Position numbers and translations under genes: made by a program
In this document: positions 22,561-34,720 of the stretch, in pieces
Layout: the number at the start of each line of letters is the position of its first letter
Position numbering within the stretch: position 1 is the stretch's first letter
Notes under the pieces: model-generated
What the model was told of the DNA's origin: nothing
Database searches by the model: none
Seen by the model: only the letters and a program-made list of their open reading frames with translations
Origin: Alligator mississippiensis
Taxonomy: Eukaryota; Chordata; Crocodylia; Alligatoridae
Length of the DNA: 64,000 bases
Assembly: GCF_030867095.1 (NCBI RefSeq)
Contig: NC_081831.1
Span: 63,812,716-63,876,715, forward strand
Direction: 5' to 3'

Positions 22561-24576
22561 CAGTGTGTTCAGATGGGAATCTCATGCAATTTTAGAATTG
22601 GGACGGTACAGCGCTAAGAGGTCTGAAGAATGCTTTACCAAGAAAAGGCAGGCATTCACATACCAATGCCTGCATCCCTCCCCAATGTACAAAATAAACC
22701 TGCTTTTTTTTTTTTCTGCTCTAGATCTTTACTGTTCCCTTGGAACGCACAAGATTCCTTTAACTTTGATCAGGATGTTTCTGTCTGGTTTGATCTTTCC
22801 CACTCACGCTCAAAAGAAGTATTCTTTTTTCATTCTTTGCCAACTTAAGAAAGTAAATTATATATTCGTTTTGCAGTGTTGTGATGAGAAGAAAATATGC
22901 CCACTTGCACCCTTGTATTCCACCTTTGGAATATAGTCATTTGCTTCCAGAAACAAGGTGCGCTTGGTTCTAAGCAGGAAAAAGGTGAAATGTAGAATTA
23001 TGCCAACATTTTGACTTTTACAAAAATGAAGCTGTGAAAGACTCTGGAATGCTTCTGAGGATTATGCATTACAATTATATTATCCACTGCAATGGGAACA
23101 GCTAAAGATGGTTGTGTGGAACATCTGGTATTTAGAAGTTCAGTGTGACGCCTGCTTTTCATGTTTTCATTCAGCACCCAAAACCCCACTTCAGTTCTCC
23201 CATATTTTGCAACAGCACTGGGGTTTGAACCACAGCAGTGGAGTGGGGGGTTGGAGGATGCTGTTGCATTTCTACAATGAGCTGCTTTGTAGAGTGTGCT
23301 TTTCCAAGGATATTAGGAATAGCTCTTCCTGGCTTTCACTCCCTGTAACTGGGTTCAGTTAGGGATTCTTAAGCTTCATTGATGCCCACTGGGTATAAGA
23401 GAAAACAATGTAAAGCTCATTACTTACTGCTGCTGAAGCAAATTGCTGAGGTTAAACTGAGCACTCTGCTGACCACAGTGGTGGGTGAGAGGGAAATAAA
23501 GAAACAGAGTTTGTAAGGAAAGAGTCACAAGTCCAAATTTTCCCTGGTATAAATACCATTGACTCCAGTTGACTTTACAACAGGGGTGAGTGGGGCTGGC
23601 TCCGATTATTATTTTTTTAGACAAAACTATTGAGCTCTTCTTTACAAGCAGCAGCTTTTCCTTATGTTTCTCTCACTCCTCTCCAATTCTACTGTTGTTT
23701 TAGTCATCCTGGTATTTCTGGCCACTGCATGATGAGGACAACCCTTGCTTTCCAAGCTTCCTGCTTGTGGTGCTTTCTGGCCCTGAGATGACTGGGATGT
23801 GCAAGCTCCAATTGGACTCCATTGTGCCACTTACATGACCATTAGAGCAGTCTTGAACCCTCTGCCAAAGCAGCTGGTACTGGTTAGTGCTGGAGAAAAG
23901 GATGTCCCTTCTGGAATCCACTGGCTTCGTGGGGTAATTCCTCTATTCCTACATTCTCTATCATCTAGTGCAGGCTTGGGCTGGACAAATCTTTCCACGA
24001 GGATGCTGGGAAGAATGTCTCTCAGTTGGCATTTCTAGCCTTTGAGTTCCACTTAAGTGAAGCAAACAAGGACATGGCTTCAGGTTGAATCAGCGTGATG
24101 TACTTTAGAGATGGACTGAGGTACGGAAGGGGTTTTGACAGCTCTGTGGTTGGAAGCAAATGGATTGGAAACAAACCAGCTGTTCAGGTGTTTGTGGGCA
24201 CAGAGGTCTGGTTTCAATCTCTCTTTGAAAAGCAGACACAATGAGATCCACAGGCTGGAAGCTGAGACTGGATAAACTCCCATTAGAAGTGTAGCAAAAC
24301 CCCCAGTTTTTCTTTTTATTTATTTTAAAACGCATTCCCTCCCCAACCATTTCTGACTTTTTCTCTCCCTCTCTATTCCCTATAGATAAGTATAAATAAG
24401 CTAAGATGTAGGATAAGCTTTAACATTTTATTTTAGGTAGTAAGTTCTATTTTTCTCTCCCCTCTTTGCAAATAATTTCCCTGCTATTTTGATATTGATA
24501 CCCACTGTTTTATAAGTGATAATTATTATGTTTGTACTGCTTTTATATTGTGTGATTATTGTTTTAGGCCTATATA
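22561..24576. other. No gene recognised; one ancient palindromic relic
   Basis: Around 23,535-23,620 there is a 'GGTATAAATACCATTGACTC' type palindromic relic of a kind common in amniote genomes. The rest is unique-looking. Confidence 0.3.
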
Positions 24577-25269
24577 TGTAAGTTAGCATAAGTCATGTCA
24601 AGTTTCCATTTTGTATGTCAAGCCTCCATCTTGTGTCCTCTGCCCGGGCATCCCCTGTGTTGCAACTGTATGATTTGTGTACCCCTCCCATGTAAATTGG
24701 TTCCTGGATGAATGAGAGTGTTTGGGAATGATTGAAATACAATGGTAGCAGGCTTCTACTGAATAGCCTGTAATGACCGGGCCATCACCTCGCATTGATT
24801 CACCCAGGAACCACAGACCTCACCCAGGAACAGAGAACCCAGCATTTGAAAGAAAAAAGACCCTGCAGAACCAGCAACTCGACCATTGTACCTCACCATT
24901 ACAGAAACCCAAAACTGCACATCCCTGCATGGAGCTCACATGCTCAGTACACCAGGGGCTGACCCTTGCCTGGGCATGCCTCCTGTCACTAGGATCACAC
25001 AAGGTCTGCCCCTATAAAAAGGGGCAGTGAAGACAGACCCAGTGGGACGCCCTCTCCATCTGGACCAGCACCATGCCACACCACCTATCCACCCAGAGGC
25101 CCTGCTGGCAACCCCCCCTCTGGACAACACCTACTGGACAAGGACCCCTTTCCAGCCTGGATAGGTAGCTATCACCCCCCACCCCTCTTCAACCAAGGAC
25201 TTTGCTTCTCTTCTCTACCTGGACTCCAGCCCTTCCACTGAGTCTTTCCCCTGCTGCCATTGTGAGTGC

Positions 25270-25321
<52 letters not shown>

Positions 25322-25712
25322 ACCAATAACTTCATGGGGCTGTGTAGTGTGTTATCTGTTTTAATAAAACTATTATTTGGACCCCTACATTGGGTTTTGC
25401 TTTACTATGGTTTGGCCCTGCTCCAATCTCTCTTCCTCACCCCTCTAACTTCTGTCTTATTTCTCCCTCCCCTGCTTCTGGCTCACTGCCACCTCCAACA
25501 ACTTGTCCTGAGCTCCCCTCTGCCTCCAAACCCCCTGCTTCTTTGCCACTTTCTTATTCCCACTGCCTTTTCCTTTTCCCCTGAGCAACCAGGTTTCTGC
25601 CTCAGTTTCCAGCCCCAGTCTACCTTAAGTAAAACCAAGCCTTAGTTCCTCAGCCAGCTTCTTTGTAGTCCACCGGTTGTAATCCCGGTTCTGGCAACTT
25701 TCACTCCCTACA
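24577..25712 (+). mobile_element. Probable solo LTR of an endogenous retrovirus (fossil)
   Basis: Begins TGTAAGTTAG and ends CCCTACA. It carries a TATA box (TATAAAAA at 25,013-25,020) and a polyadenylation signal (AATAAA at 25,363-25,368) in the right order for an LTR. No internal retroviral genes lie beside it, so it looks like a solo LTR of moderate age. The right boundary is uncertain (an alternative is about 25,389), and no target duplication was found. A TG/AG microsatellite has grown inside it. Confidence 0.5.
25270..25321. repeat. (TG)n-(AG)n microsatellite
   Basis: About 20 TG units followed by 6 AG units. Confidence 0.95.
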
Positions 25713-26283
25713 CTTTAGCTTTCTCTCTCTCACCTGAACCTTCCCCCAAGTATCCCAGGTACCCCAAGCACACACATACACTATACACCCCAAAAGTTAG
25801 ACACAGATCACTAATTTGTATATCATGCACACAATGACATTATATACACACTCACTCACTCACTCACTCACCAGTTCACACACATACAACCCACCTACAC
25901 ATATACACAGGTAAGTTCCTAACTTGGATGGTACAGTGTGTATGTGCTTTAATTGATGATAGGTATGCATGTGCCTAGGCTGGTTTGGATGTGCATGTGC
26001 CAGAGCTGGTAGTGTGTGTGTGTGTATGCACCTAATTGATTTGTATGTTTGTATATGTGCAACTATGTCACACCCTCCTGTCTAACAGTGCAATATTGAG
26101 ATCCTGAGAGTTGGCCTGACTCCACAGGGCAACAGAAATAAGACACATTTTTAAGCGAGGGTTATTAACCACTGGGACAACTTAGCTAGAAATGAAGTGG
26201 GTTCTTCATCACTTTGAAGTCTTTCATTCAAAATTAGCTGTCTTTCTAAAATACATGTTTTAGCTCACCTCTGCCTTACGGGC
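25713..26283. other. No gene; (ACTC)n microsatellite at 25,849-25,871
   Basis: ACTC repeats followed by CA- and TG-rich low-complexity sequence up to about 26,060. Confidence 0.7.
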
Positions 26284-26384
26284 TTGCAGAAATCACTGGG
26301 TGATTTCTATGCTCTGCGTGAATCATGAGGTCAGACTGGATGGGCTTAATAATGGTCCTTACAGTCTGTTTGTGTATTTTTTAA
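26284..26384 (+). mobile_element. CR1 LINE 3' fragment
   Basis: 'AATCATGAGGTCAGACTGGA' followed by TGGGCTTAATAATGGTCCTT is the terminal CR1 motif on the plus strand. Very short and old. Confidence 0.6.
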
Positions 26385-26796
26385 GCCCTTCAAAACCCAG
26401 AGTAATGAATCCCTCATGGGCCTATTCTCTCCTTCTCTCCCCTTCTTCTCTGTCTAATGGCAAATTGTGTCTATCTTGTTAAGGAGGAAGGTATGAAGAT
26501 TAAGGTTATATAGCATCTTATGGCTCCAGGGGTGTGGATTTGAGTCTGCTCTGGATTTGTGCCAAGGGCTGTTCCTCAGTTGACCCAGCTGTAAGTGGAC
26601 ACCTGGTCACTTGACCAGCTGCTTTTGACTCCTCAGGTTATGGTGGCAGCCACATCACTCCCCTGTACACTATTGGCTATACAAGTCGGTGTACCTTTTA
26701 ACCTCACTAGGCTTGGGAGAACTTTTGGTCGATTAAGGAGGAAGGGTTTGTTCCTCTCAGTATTTATTTTGATGGAAAGGAAGGAGTCTTCTAGAC

Positions 26797-27108
26797 CACT
26801 GTTTCTCAATCCATGGGTCACAACCCAAAAGTGGGTTGCAAAAATATATGAAAGGGTCGCAAACATACTTAAAAAATGGAGTTTCCTTTAAAGGGGAAAA
26901 AGTGGGAAACCGCGGCTTTTCCCCTGCAGGCTGGCAGATTTTCAGGTTGCAAGGGGCTGCTTAGGGCCCCCTCTGCCCCATATACCCACCCCCTAACCCA
27001 CAGACTGGGGGGCAGAGGGCAGTGTGTTGGCAGTGAGGGGCACTGGGTTGGGACTGACCATTGATGTTTACAAATGGGTCCTGGTACAAAAAAGGTTGAG
27101 AACCACTG
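26797..27108 (+). mobile_element. hAT-type MITE with 8-bp target duplication
   Basis: The left terminus CACTGTTTCTCAATCC is the inverted partner of GGTTGAGAACCACTG at the right. Flanking TTCTAGAC (26,789-26,796) and TTGTAGAC (27,109-27,116) match at 7 of 8. The interior has 'GGGTCACAACCCAAAAGTGG' and no transposase. Confidence 0.88.
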
Positions 27109-27116
27109 TTGTAGAC

Positions 27117-28518
27117 TTCCCAGATTTCCCCGTTCATCCTTTCCTCCCAAAGCCTCCCTTAGTTTGACCAGTTGCTTTAACTGAGAAAGCTTAGATTTTG
27201 GTTTAAAACCCATCAGCATCAGGACCGCCTCAAGAGGACTTCCCTTCCTATGTGAGAAGACAGGGTCTGATGCCTCTGTGATGGGTGATGGGACTGGGGT
27301 TCCCTGTGCTGGGTGCAGCTTGTCTCTGGGTGAGCTCTTGATCAGCGTGTGATGCTGTCTGGAAAATTCTCCTCCAGGCTGTTTCTGAATTACAGTTTTG
27401 GAAATTATACTGTTTCTGAGTGCACGTTTGAACTGGTAGCCATGCTGTTTAAATAGGTTAATGGCTTGGCAGAAGCTGAAGGATGTGTGACAAGCAGGAG
27501 GGTGGGAACACTCTTTTAAAGCTAAGGGAACAAGGGAAAAACCCCAAATCCTCTCTTCTCTCCAGTTGCTGCCAACTCAGACTGATCATGTCCTGACTTC
27601 TTCTCTCTTCCACAGCAGGAACAAACACCTTGAGCTCACAGACACTTCCTGGCATGGTATTAGAGGTGCCTGGTGGGGGGCATAGCTTTGAGAGTGGAAC
27701 AGCACTCCTGTGTATTGCACCTTTATTACAGGGAGTTTACCAACAAATAATCCAAGCATCTCAGCTGCTTACAGAGCACCTGACCTGCGTGTGAGGAGAA
27801 GGAGAAGGCCAAAAAGGGAGTGATGTAATAGAGGCCTCTTTCCTTGTATTGTCAATGAAAGCAGCACCTCTCCCCACCTTTACGCCTGTAGCTACTGGCT
27901 ACCTCCCTTTGCCTGTTGTGTAATACATCAAAGAGTATTGATCAGAGTCACTGCTGAGATGAACACCAGTCAAACAAGACTGAAAACCTCTTCATTTCAG
28001 GTTTAAGGTTTGCTAAACACATCATTGTTCCTCCTTGCTGCTTGCCTAAAGGGACATCACCAAGTTAGAAGGAATCATAGTAGACTTTAAAGAAATCCAA
28101 ATGGTCTTGCCTGGGTTAGCAGCAAGGGTTGAAGTAATTGCAAATGGCTCTGCAAAAATCACTTTTCTCTCAGCTTGGCCTGTAAAATTAGAATAATCTG
28201 TTTTGGTTCATAATCACGTTCTCCTTCTCATGCACTAGCCTAGCACTGACATTTGGGTTGCAAACACAGTCAAGGAAAACTTAACTGTGAACTGGCTCCC
28301 ATTTTCATGAAATACAAAATAACTATATTGCTGGAAACATTTCTAGTTTGATCTTTAACATTTACTTTCCAGCTTCCATCCTGCAGCAGCAGAAACTGCT
28401 TAGGTGTTTGTGTTTCCCAAGTGCTCACTTGATGGCATTTAATTAGAAATTATTCACATTTTGTGAGAAGTGAATATTATATGTCTTGTTTATTGTGTGG
28501 GGGTTTTTTTTTCTACAG
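27117..28518. other. No gene recognised; intron-like
   Basis: Unique-looking AT-leaning sequence leading to a good splice acceptor at 28,517-28,518. Confidence 0.35.
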
Positions 28519-28598
28519 AAGCAAGCGCCGCTATTGTTAGCTACATCAGGAAGCTGGAGGAAGAGCTGACCAATCAGAACTCCCCTTGTGTTCTTTAG
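28519..28598 (+). CDS. Candidate terminal coding exon of an unidentified host gene
   Basis: A strong splice acceptor (TTTTTTTTTCTACAG) is followed by two bases of a split codon and 25 sense codons ending in TAG at 28,596. The peptide runs from ASAAIVSY through 'YIRKLEEELTNQ' to a C-terminal NSPCVL. The I/Y/L spacing and the KLEEEL stretch suggest the end of an amphipathic or coiled-coil helix. The other two frames are interrupted or unconvincing. No element signature surrounds it, and the base use is unlike the neighbouring AT-rich sequence. Earlier exons would lie upstream on the plus strand; none was identified with confidence. The gene could not be named. A chance open frame behind a pyrimidine tract is the alternative. 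Confidence 0.5.
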
Positions 28599-31035
28599 CG
28601 GGGCACAGAGGTCAGGACTCTGGGGACTCCTGAATGGCTGCTGACCAGGAGGTAATGCATGATATCATCTTAAAAAAACATGTGTAAGAGAATCCAGACT
28701 CTGTGCCATACTATGGGCTAGCTCCAGTCGCTATGTTCAGTGTGCTATTAATAGCCACGTCCACAGCAATTTGGTAAAGTCATTAAAACTACAAGGAAAT
28801 GAAGTTAATACAAGGGAATGTTTCCTTGTTTACTGCTCTGCACTTCTGGACCTGATTTTGCCTCTGCTTTCCCCCATCCCAAAGTACAGCGATCCTCAGA
28901 CCAGAGCCCTGCGGGTGTTGAGTTTTGGTGTTAGGGTCTGGTTGGACCCTGGGGGTGGAAAAGAGACTTTTATCTTTGCCCGAAGGATGCAGAGCTGTTT
29001 GGGAGAAGAGAGGCAGTTTCTTGAGGGAAGGGAGAAGAAAAAAGTGGGCACCTTAGTGGAGGGAGAGGAAGAGACTTATTTGGGCAAGGTGGAGAAAGAC
29101 AATGTAGTCCCTTACTGTGTGACAGCTCCTTATTGGAAGTGATCAGAGGAGGAGGCAAGTTTATAGACCTGAGATAATGAGAGAGGGGGTATTCTGGAGG
29201 CAAGGGGATAGAAGTAAGGGAAATGGAGACCTTTAATAGGAGGCAGAAAAGGGTGCACACTGGTGAGAGGGGGTCCTTGGTGTGGGTGTGGGGGAAGGGA
29301 AGGTTCTTCAGTGGAGTGGGAAAGGGCTGGGTACCTAATGGGGTGGAGAAACTCTGCCTAGGCACAATGGAAGGCACACAGCCCAATACCTTTGCATTCC
29401 CTGAGGGGAAGGGCTGATGGTTTCCCTGCAAGGCCTGAGTTTAATGCATTTATTTCTGAGAGGTTTTCCACTTTAATTTCCTGTTTGGAGACTGAAAAGC
29501 AGTTAACACTCAAAGGATTTGGGTGTGTTGGGCCCACGCTGATTCTGGGACTGCCCAAAATGCTCTCCTGAGTCAGAGACCCAAGTGCTTTCTCTGCCAG
29601 CTTCCCACACCAAAGAGTGTTTCTTTAGCAAGTTTATTCCTGCAATCCTAGCTAGGTTAAAATGGCAGAGGATCTCATTCTACCTGCTTCAGGGCACAAA
29701 CTGTTCCTCAGCTGGATAATCTTTCCCTAGCTCACCACTGCCAGTCTGACAGCAACCATAATGTATGAAGGTTTTGCTTTCCTTCAAAGCATCATTAGCC
29801 ATTTTCGGACAGAAGAATAAAGTTGGGCTAGATGAACTAATAGTCTTTTCTCCATGCAACACAAACTCAGAATTGTTAAACACGCGTTTTAGTGGAAAGA
29901 CTGGGAAATGCATTCCTTCAGGCTTTTAAAAAAAATATAGAGGTATGCTTAGAAATATAGAGATGTTGCTAAGATGGTTCTTATGGAAAACACCAAGCTG
30001 GTGGGGGAAAGTATACATTTAAAATTGCATTTGATCCTGAGTTTAAACAGACTTTCTCTGACACTAATATTCACATGCACAGCAAGCTTTGTCTTGTGTC
30101 AGAGGAAACGTCTTTACAGTGCTTCCCTGTGGTTTTGGAATGCGCATATTCCAAATGGGATCAGAGAAGGATCTTCTTGTCTCTTGTCTCAAACTGGGGA
30201 TGAGTAGGAGGCTTTGGCACCATGTCTTACTGAGGGAGGATTTGTTTGAATATCAGGGGGCCTTAAAACCCTTCTCCTTGACCTTGCTCCAGGTTCTGGA
30301 TCCCTTCTCCAAGCTCTGTCTCCTTGGTGTGAAATAAAGGCCCTGCACATCCACTGTCCTCTCTTTGGACACATGTACAACCTAAAGAACCCACGATGTG
30401 TCCTCTCCTTGATCCCCTAAAGCTCTCTGGCCACAAGCTCCCACTGCCTGATTGTTAAATCATCTAAACACTTGTAAACAAAAGGTTTCCTTCTGACTGC
30501 ACACCGTATCCACATGACTGCTTCCTTCAACCCATACAATCTCAAGAAAGTCCCCCATTCAATCAGGACCCAATTCATCAAGGTGCATAATTATGTCAGT
30601 ACTTAAAACTAAGCCCTCTGCTGAACCATAGCCTCAAATCCTTCTTTTCCACCCAGATAGCTACAGGTCCCTTAAGCTGACTGTTGCAAATTTATTTTCT
30701 GGTGGTGCCACACAGAGAAGGCTCCTCTCTACACTGTGCTCCTGGCAGCTGCTGCACTCCAGATTTACATGCTAGCTTCCTTGAGTCAGAGCTGCCCTAG
30801 AGTGCATGGCCCTCACCCTGATGCTGGGAGGAAGCCTCAGATCTTACACTAAATGAAAGTGTCAGCTAGTTCAGCAGGACACCCTGGAACATCAGTGTGG
30901 TGTCTCGCCCTGCAGTGTGGGAGGAGCTCTTCTAGTGTCAAGTGGTGAGGAAAGAGTTGAGTAAAAGCAAAGTATGAGCCACGCATGCATGAAGCACCTG
31001 AATCTACCCTACTGCATTTTATCCACCAAGGCGGT
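28599..31035. other. Possible 3' UTR and downstream sequence
   Basis: If the 28.5-kb exon is real, its 3' UTR begins here. AATAAA occurs near 29,816 and 30,331, but neither can be tied to the exon. No repeat of clear identity was recognised; ORFs are short. Confidence 0.3.
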
Positions 31036-31500
31036 GGCTTGGAGTTATGGTCCAGGGGATAGTGCACCAGATCAGAAGTTAGGAGATTGGAGTTCTATTT
31101 TGAGACCTGTCACATGCTCACAGTAAGACTTTGGGCAGATGCACTAATTTCTGTGGCCCAAAGGGAGCATTGTGATTAATTATGGACCAAAGTTTTCAAA
31201 AGTGTAGGCCTCGATCTTGGTGCCTCAAGTTTTTGGTGGCCAAACATAAGGCTTCTCGGGCACAACCTTCAACTGGAGTTCCAGGTGCTCAGCACTACTG
31301 AGGATCAGGGTTAGGAAACCTGGTTGGGCATCTAAAAATTCAGGGACCCAAAGTCATGGGCAACTATTTACCATTTGGGCCTAATACCTCTCCATGCTTC
31401 ATTATTATCTGTCATTTAAAAGAATGCTAATTATATTTAGCAGCCTTTGTGAAGTGTTTCAAGATGCAAAAAATGCCAAGTATTATTCAAGTGCTCACTC
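31036..31500 (+). mobile_element. MIR/CORE-like SINE interrupted by a palindromic MITE
   Basis: The 5' tRNA-related part is 'GATAGTGCACCAGATCAGAA' then 'GGAGTTCTATTTTGAGACCT' (31,058-31,140). The 3' part ('GCCTTTGTGAAGTGTTTCAA' and 'GCCAAGTATTATT') resumes at about 31,380-31,500. Between them, about 31,190-31,375, lies an inverted-repeat block running from 'CCAAAGTTTTCAAAAGTG' to 'ACTATTTACCATTTGGG'. Insertion of the MITE into the SINE explains the order. Confidence 0.5.
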
Positions 31501-32565
31501 CTGTTGTTGTTTATTTGTTTCCCTGCAGGTCTATTTCTTGTTGAGACAAGATCCTGCTTACAAATGTGTATTCTCAAAGCAGGCCCTTCTGTGAGTCATG
31601 GAAGGGTAAAGCTGCTGGAAGGCAAAGGTGTACCACAAGGATAGAGCATGATGTGTTGATGTGAGCAGAAGCAGGTCACACAGGACTGTGTGGGTGAAAT
31701 AGAAGAAAGTGCTGTGTTAGAGATATTGCCCATGAGTGACAGTCAGTTCTATGGCCAGGTGTAGTAAGTACTTGAGTAGTAAATCTCAAAATATTGGCCC
31801 AAACAATGCAAACTCACTGTCAAGCAAGGGGAAATCAGCCATGAATCTTCAACAGGCAGGAAGTATTTGATTGTGAATTAGTGCCAGTGACATGTTCCTC
31901 TTTTAAGAATCTGGTCCATTCTCCCAAGTTTTCCCCTCCTTAATCATTTTGCCTTTCTAATGGCTCTACAGGGGTTGCTAGGAAGGAAGGAAGTGTCTCC
32001 CTGGGACACTTTCAGTGCTTTTACTTTTCTGTGTGCCAAAAACACCATTTTACAGTTTCTTCCTCTCCATAAACCTGCATCGTGGAAAAGAAGTAAACGA
32101 AGCTGAGAGCAGGAACTATAGTGTTACTTCTGGCCAAACAGAAAATGCACTCTGATTATTGAAAGGGGTCACACACACCAATGAAAAAGCCAGGGTGACT
32201 TGTTAATTGTCATGAATGGGTGAGATACTTCCAAGCAGCATGTTTCTCCACTCCACCCCTGAAACTTACCCCCCCCCCCCCCCTTTTCTGTCTCTGTCAA
32301 TAAATGGACCATCAGGATTTGGGTATTCAATAGGAACCTGAATTAGAGCAACAAGCGCCCTAACTCACTCCAGGGTGGAGTTCTACGCCTTGCCAGCAGG
32401 CAAAAAGGGCTGCTAGCATGTAAATAATCAAAACCAAAGTCTTGTGCCATAGCAAGCTATTGGTGCATGTTTTAATGAAGAGGTTAAAATGCATGGTTCT
32501 TATAGACATCAGGTTGTGGCCTGCACGAATGGTTTTGTAATACAGCAAAATACTGGACCTGTATA
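31501..32565. other. No gene recognised; poly-C tract at 32,269-32,283
   Basis: Unique-looking sequence with a 15-base C run. Confidence 0.4.
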
Positions 32566-32573
32566 CTTTAAGC

Positions 32574-32936
32574 CAGTGGTACCCAATCTTTTGCCCCTGC
32601 AGGCTGGATGGGCAGTGCCCAAACTGGTAAGTGTGGCAGGGAACGATCCAGTCGCGCAGCGAGAGAGGGGAAGTGGGGACAACCCAGCCCCAATGAGGCT
32701 GCATGGGGGGAGGGGCATGACCCAGCACCAAACTGGCCATGTGGGAGTGAGGGGGCCACCCAGGTCCAATCCAGTCATGTGTGGCTTGGGAACTTGGCAG
32801 TGGTGTGGGGGTGGCAGTATTGATTGCCACTGCTTCCCTGCCACCAAATTTCCTGGCCTGTAGGGAGCCCCTCTGGCTGGATGCCATGGCTCCATGGGCT
32901 GGATTTGGTCTGTGGACTGGGAGTTAAGCACCCCTG
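32574..32936 (+). mobile_element. hAT-type MITE with perfect 8-bp target duplication
   Basis: Starts 'CAGTGGTACCCAATCTTTTG', ends 'GAGTTAAGCACCCCTG'. CTTTAAGC is present exactly on both sides (32,566-32,573 and 32,937-32,944), the hAT signature. The GC-rich interior produces overlapping ORFs on both strands that are not genes. Confidence 0.92.
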
Positions 32937-32944
32937 CTTTAAGC

Positions 32945-33802
32945 AATTTGCTAGTAAGCTATTCTCTCACTCATGTACTTGCACCAAGTCATTTGTTTAA
33001 GCACCGTGCTGAATTGTGATCCTACAAAAGAATCTGATCTACCCAATGGGTTTTTTGGTTGAATAAGGATTCATTTGGAAACTTCTGCTTGCTCCTTGAC
33101 TTCAGTGAAATTGCAAGGTGAGAAAACAATGGGGACTAGGAGGAAGTCAGATTTTGGTTTTGGGGATAGAGGAAAAAGGACAGCTATAGGCTATTCAAAC
33201 TGTGACTATAAATCCAAACCCTCTTGGACATCAGTGAGGTCCCAGCCTGACAAAGGTACCTTACTCAACCTTTACTCACAGGGAAAGCTTGGCTAGGAAC
33301 AAGTTTTTGCATTGCTATGGGCCAGTCTTCCCTATAGGAACTTAAGCAGCAAACAGGAAGCAATAAGGCTGTTTAATTATAGAAGTGCAGACACTTCTCT
33401 GATGCCTGAGCTGCTCTAGACAGCTTGTTTGGGTTTCCAAACGCTATTAATTCCTTATCTTCTTTACTTTTTTCTTACTTCAGGGATATCAAAGGAGCTG
33501 TGTTTACAAGGCACCAGAACACTATGCATTCTACAATGCAATTTTAAGAGACGCATCTGCCTGGGAAAGAGTGGAGGGGTGAAAGAAAAATGAGACTAGG
33601 GAAAGGGTGGGAGAAAAAATAATCATGTCTGTTAAACAAACCTCTTGCAGATTCAAAACACTGTAGGCAGGTGGGAAGGGGTCTATCCTGCTAGATTTCT
33701 GGGATGCTACAATAAAAGGACTGGGAATAGAGAAGATGGTTGTGTTTGTATTAACTAACACATTATAATTAACAGCATTTTGCACCTAGTGTAGAGAGGG
33801 CA
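32945..33802. other. No feature recognised
   Basis: Unique-looking sequence. Confidence 0.35.
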
Positions 33803-34143
33803 AAATAGGTTTAAGAAAAGGCTGGAAGAACAAGGATTATTTAGTCTGGAGAAGAGGAGACTGAGGAAGAATCTGATACCAGTCTTCACATTCCTGAAGG
33901 GTGGTTATAAAGAGGATGGTGATAGAATATTCTCTGTGGTTGCAGGAGACAGGACAAGGAGCAATGGTCTTAAATTGGATCAAGAGTCATTTACTTTGGA
34001 TGCACTTCTTTGCTATAAGGGTGGTTAAGCGTTGAAATGGACTATCTAGAAAGGTTGTGGAATCGCTACCCTTGGCAAGTTTTAAGTGCAGGTTACACCT
34101 TCTGAGGTCCTTTCCAGCCCTGCTTTTCTATGTTTGTTTCTAT
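33803..34143 (+). mobile_element. CR1 LINE 3' end, 5'-truncated and old
   Basis: 'AGTCTGGAGAAGAGGAGACT' (the FSLEKRRL region of ORF2), 'GGAGACAGGACAAGGAGCAA' and 'TCTGAGGTCCTTTCCAGCCC' follow the CR1 order. The frame is lost. Confidence 0.75.
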
Positions 34144-34245
34144 CTGATGGCGGGTTGTGCTTGACCCCAGACTCCCAACAGTCCCAAGGCAGCTTCAAGT
34201 TTTGGGAAACTTTCAGAGTAAGTGAGGAGCTTTAGGAAGGCCTCT

Positions 34246-34720
34246 TGTCAGGGATGCTGAGCAGGCAGACCAGCCTGAGCCAAGTAACTCAGCAACCACA
34301 CCTGCAATACGCCTCAGCTGATGAACTCTGCCCCAGTTCAGGAGCAGCGAGCATCCTGCCTGTCTGCTGGGGACGCTGCCTATCCATTGAGCACTAGCTG
34401 GGGCCCTGGGTTTGCAGGCCAGTCAACAGTGCTGCTGTGGCAAGTCTCCTGGTTCCTGGCCCTGGTTTTCAGCTTATTTCTGGACTTCAGCTTTGGATTT
34501 CCCTGCAGATCTGTTTCCTGGATCCTGACCCAGTTTGGTTCTGTTTTTGGATTTTGCCCTGTGGATTGCCTCTCAGACTGGTACTCAGCATCTAACTAAC
34601 CCCCAGATCCTGACCCTGGACTGTGTTGCAGACTCTGCTTCTGGATTTTCCTCTGGTTTTGGTATAGAGCCCTGCTTTCCCTCAGTGGTCTAACCATTAG
34701 GTAAGACTGGGTCCCTTACA
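34246..34720 (+). mobile_element. Probable solo LTR of a retroelement (fossil)
   Basis: TGTCAGGGATGCTG at the left and GGGTCCCTTACA at the right give TG...CA ends over about 475 bp. The interior 'CTGGTTCCTGGCCCTGG' and TGGATCCTGACC repeats resemble reptilian Ty3/Gypsy-type LTRs known to me. No internal genes are adjacent and no exact target duplication was found, so the family is uncertain. Confidence 0.42.

Noticed and set aside
25202-25645. 147-codon plus-strand ORF including the TG repeat
   Set aside because: Lies in the LTR-like fossil and its microsatellite; Leu/Pro/Cys-Val low complexity only.
31507-31593. Acceptor CCCTGCAG followed by an open frame VYFLLRQDPAYKCVF ending in TGA
   Set aside because: Begins right after a SINE tail, the peptide is unfamiliar, and no donor-linked upstream exon was found.
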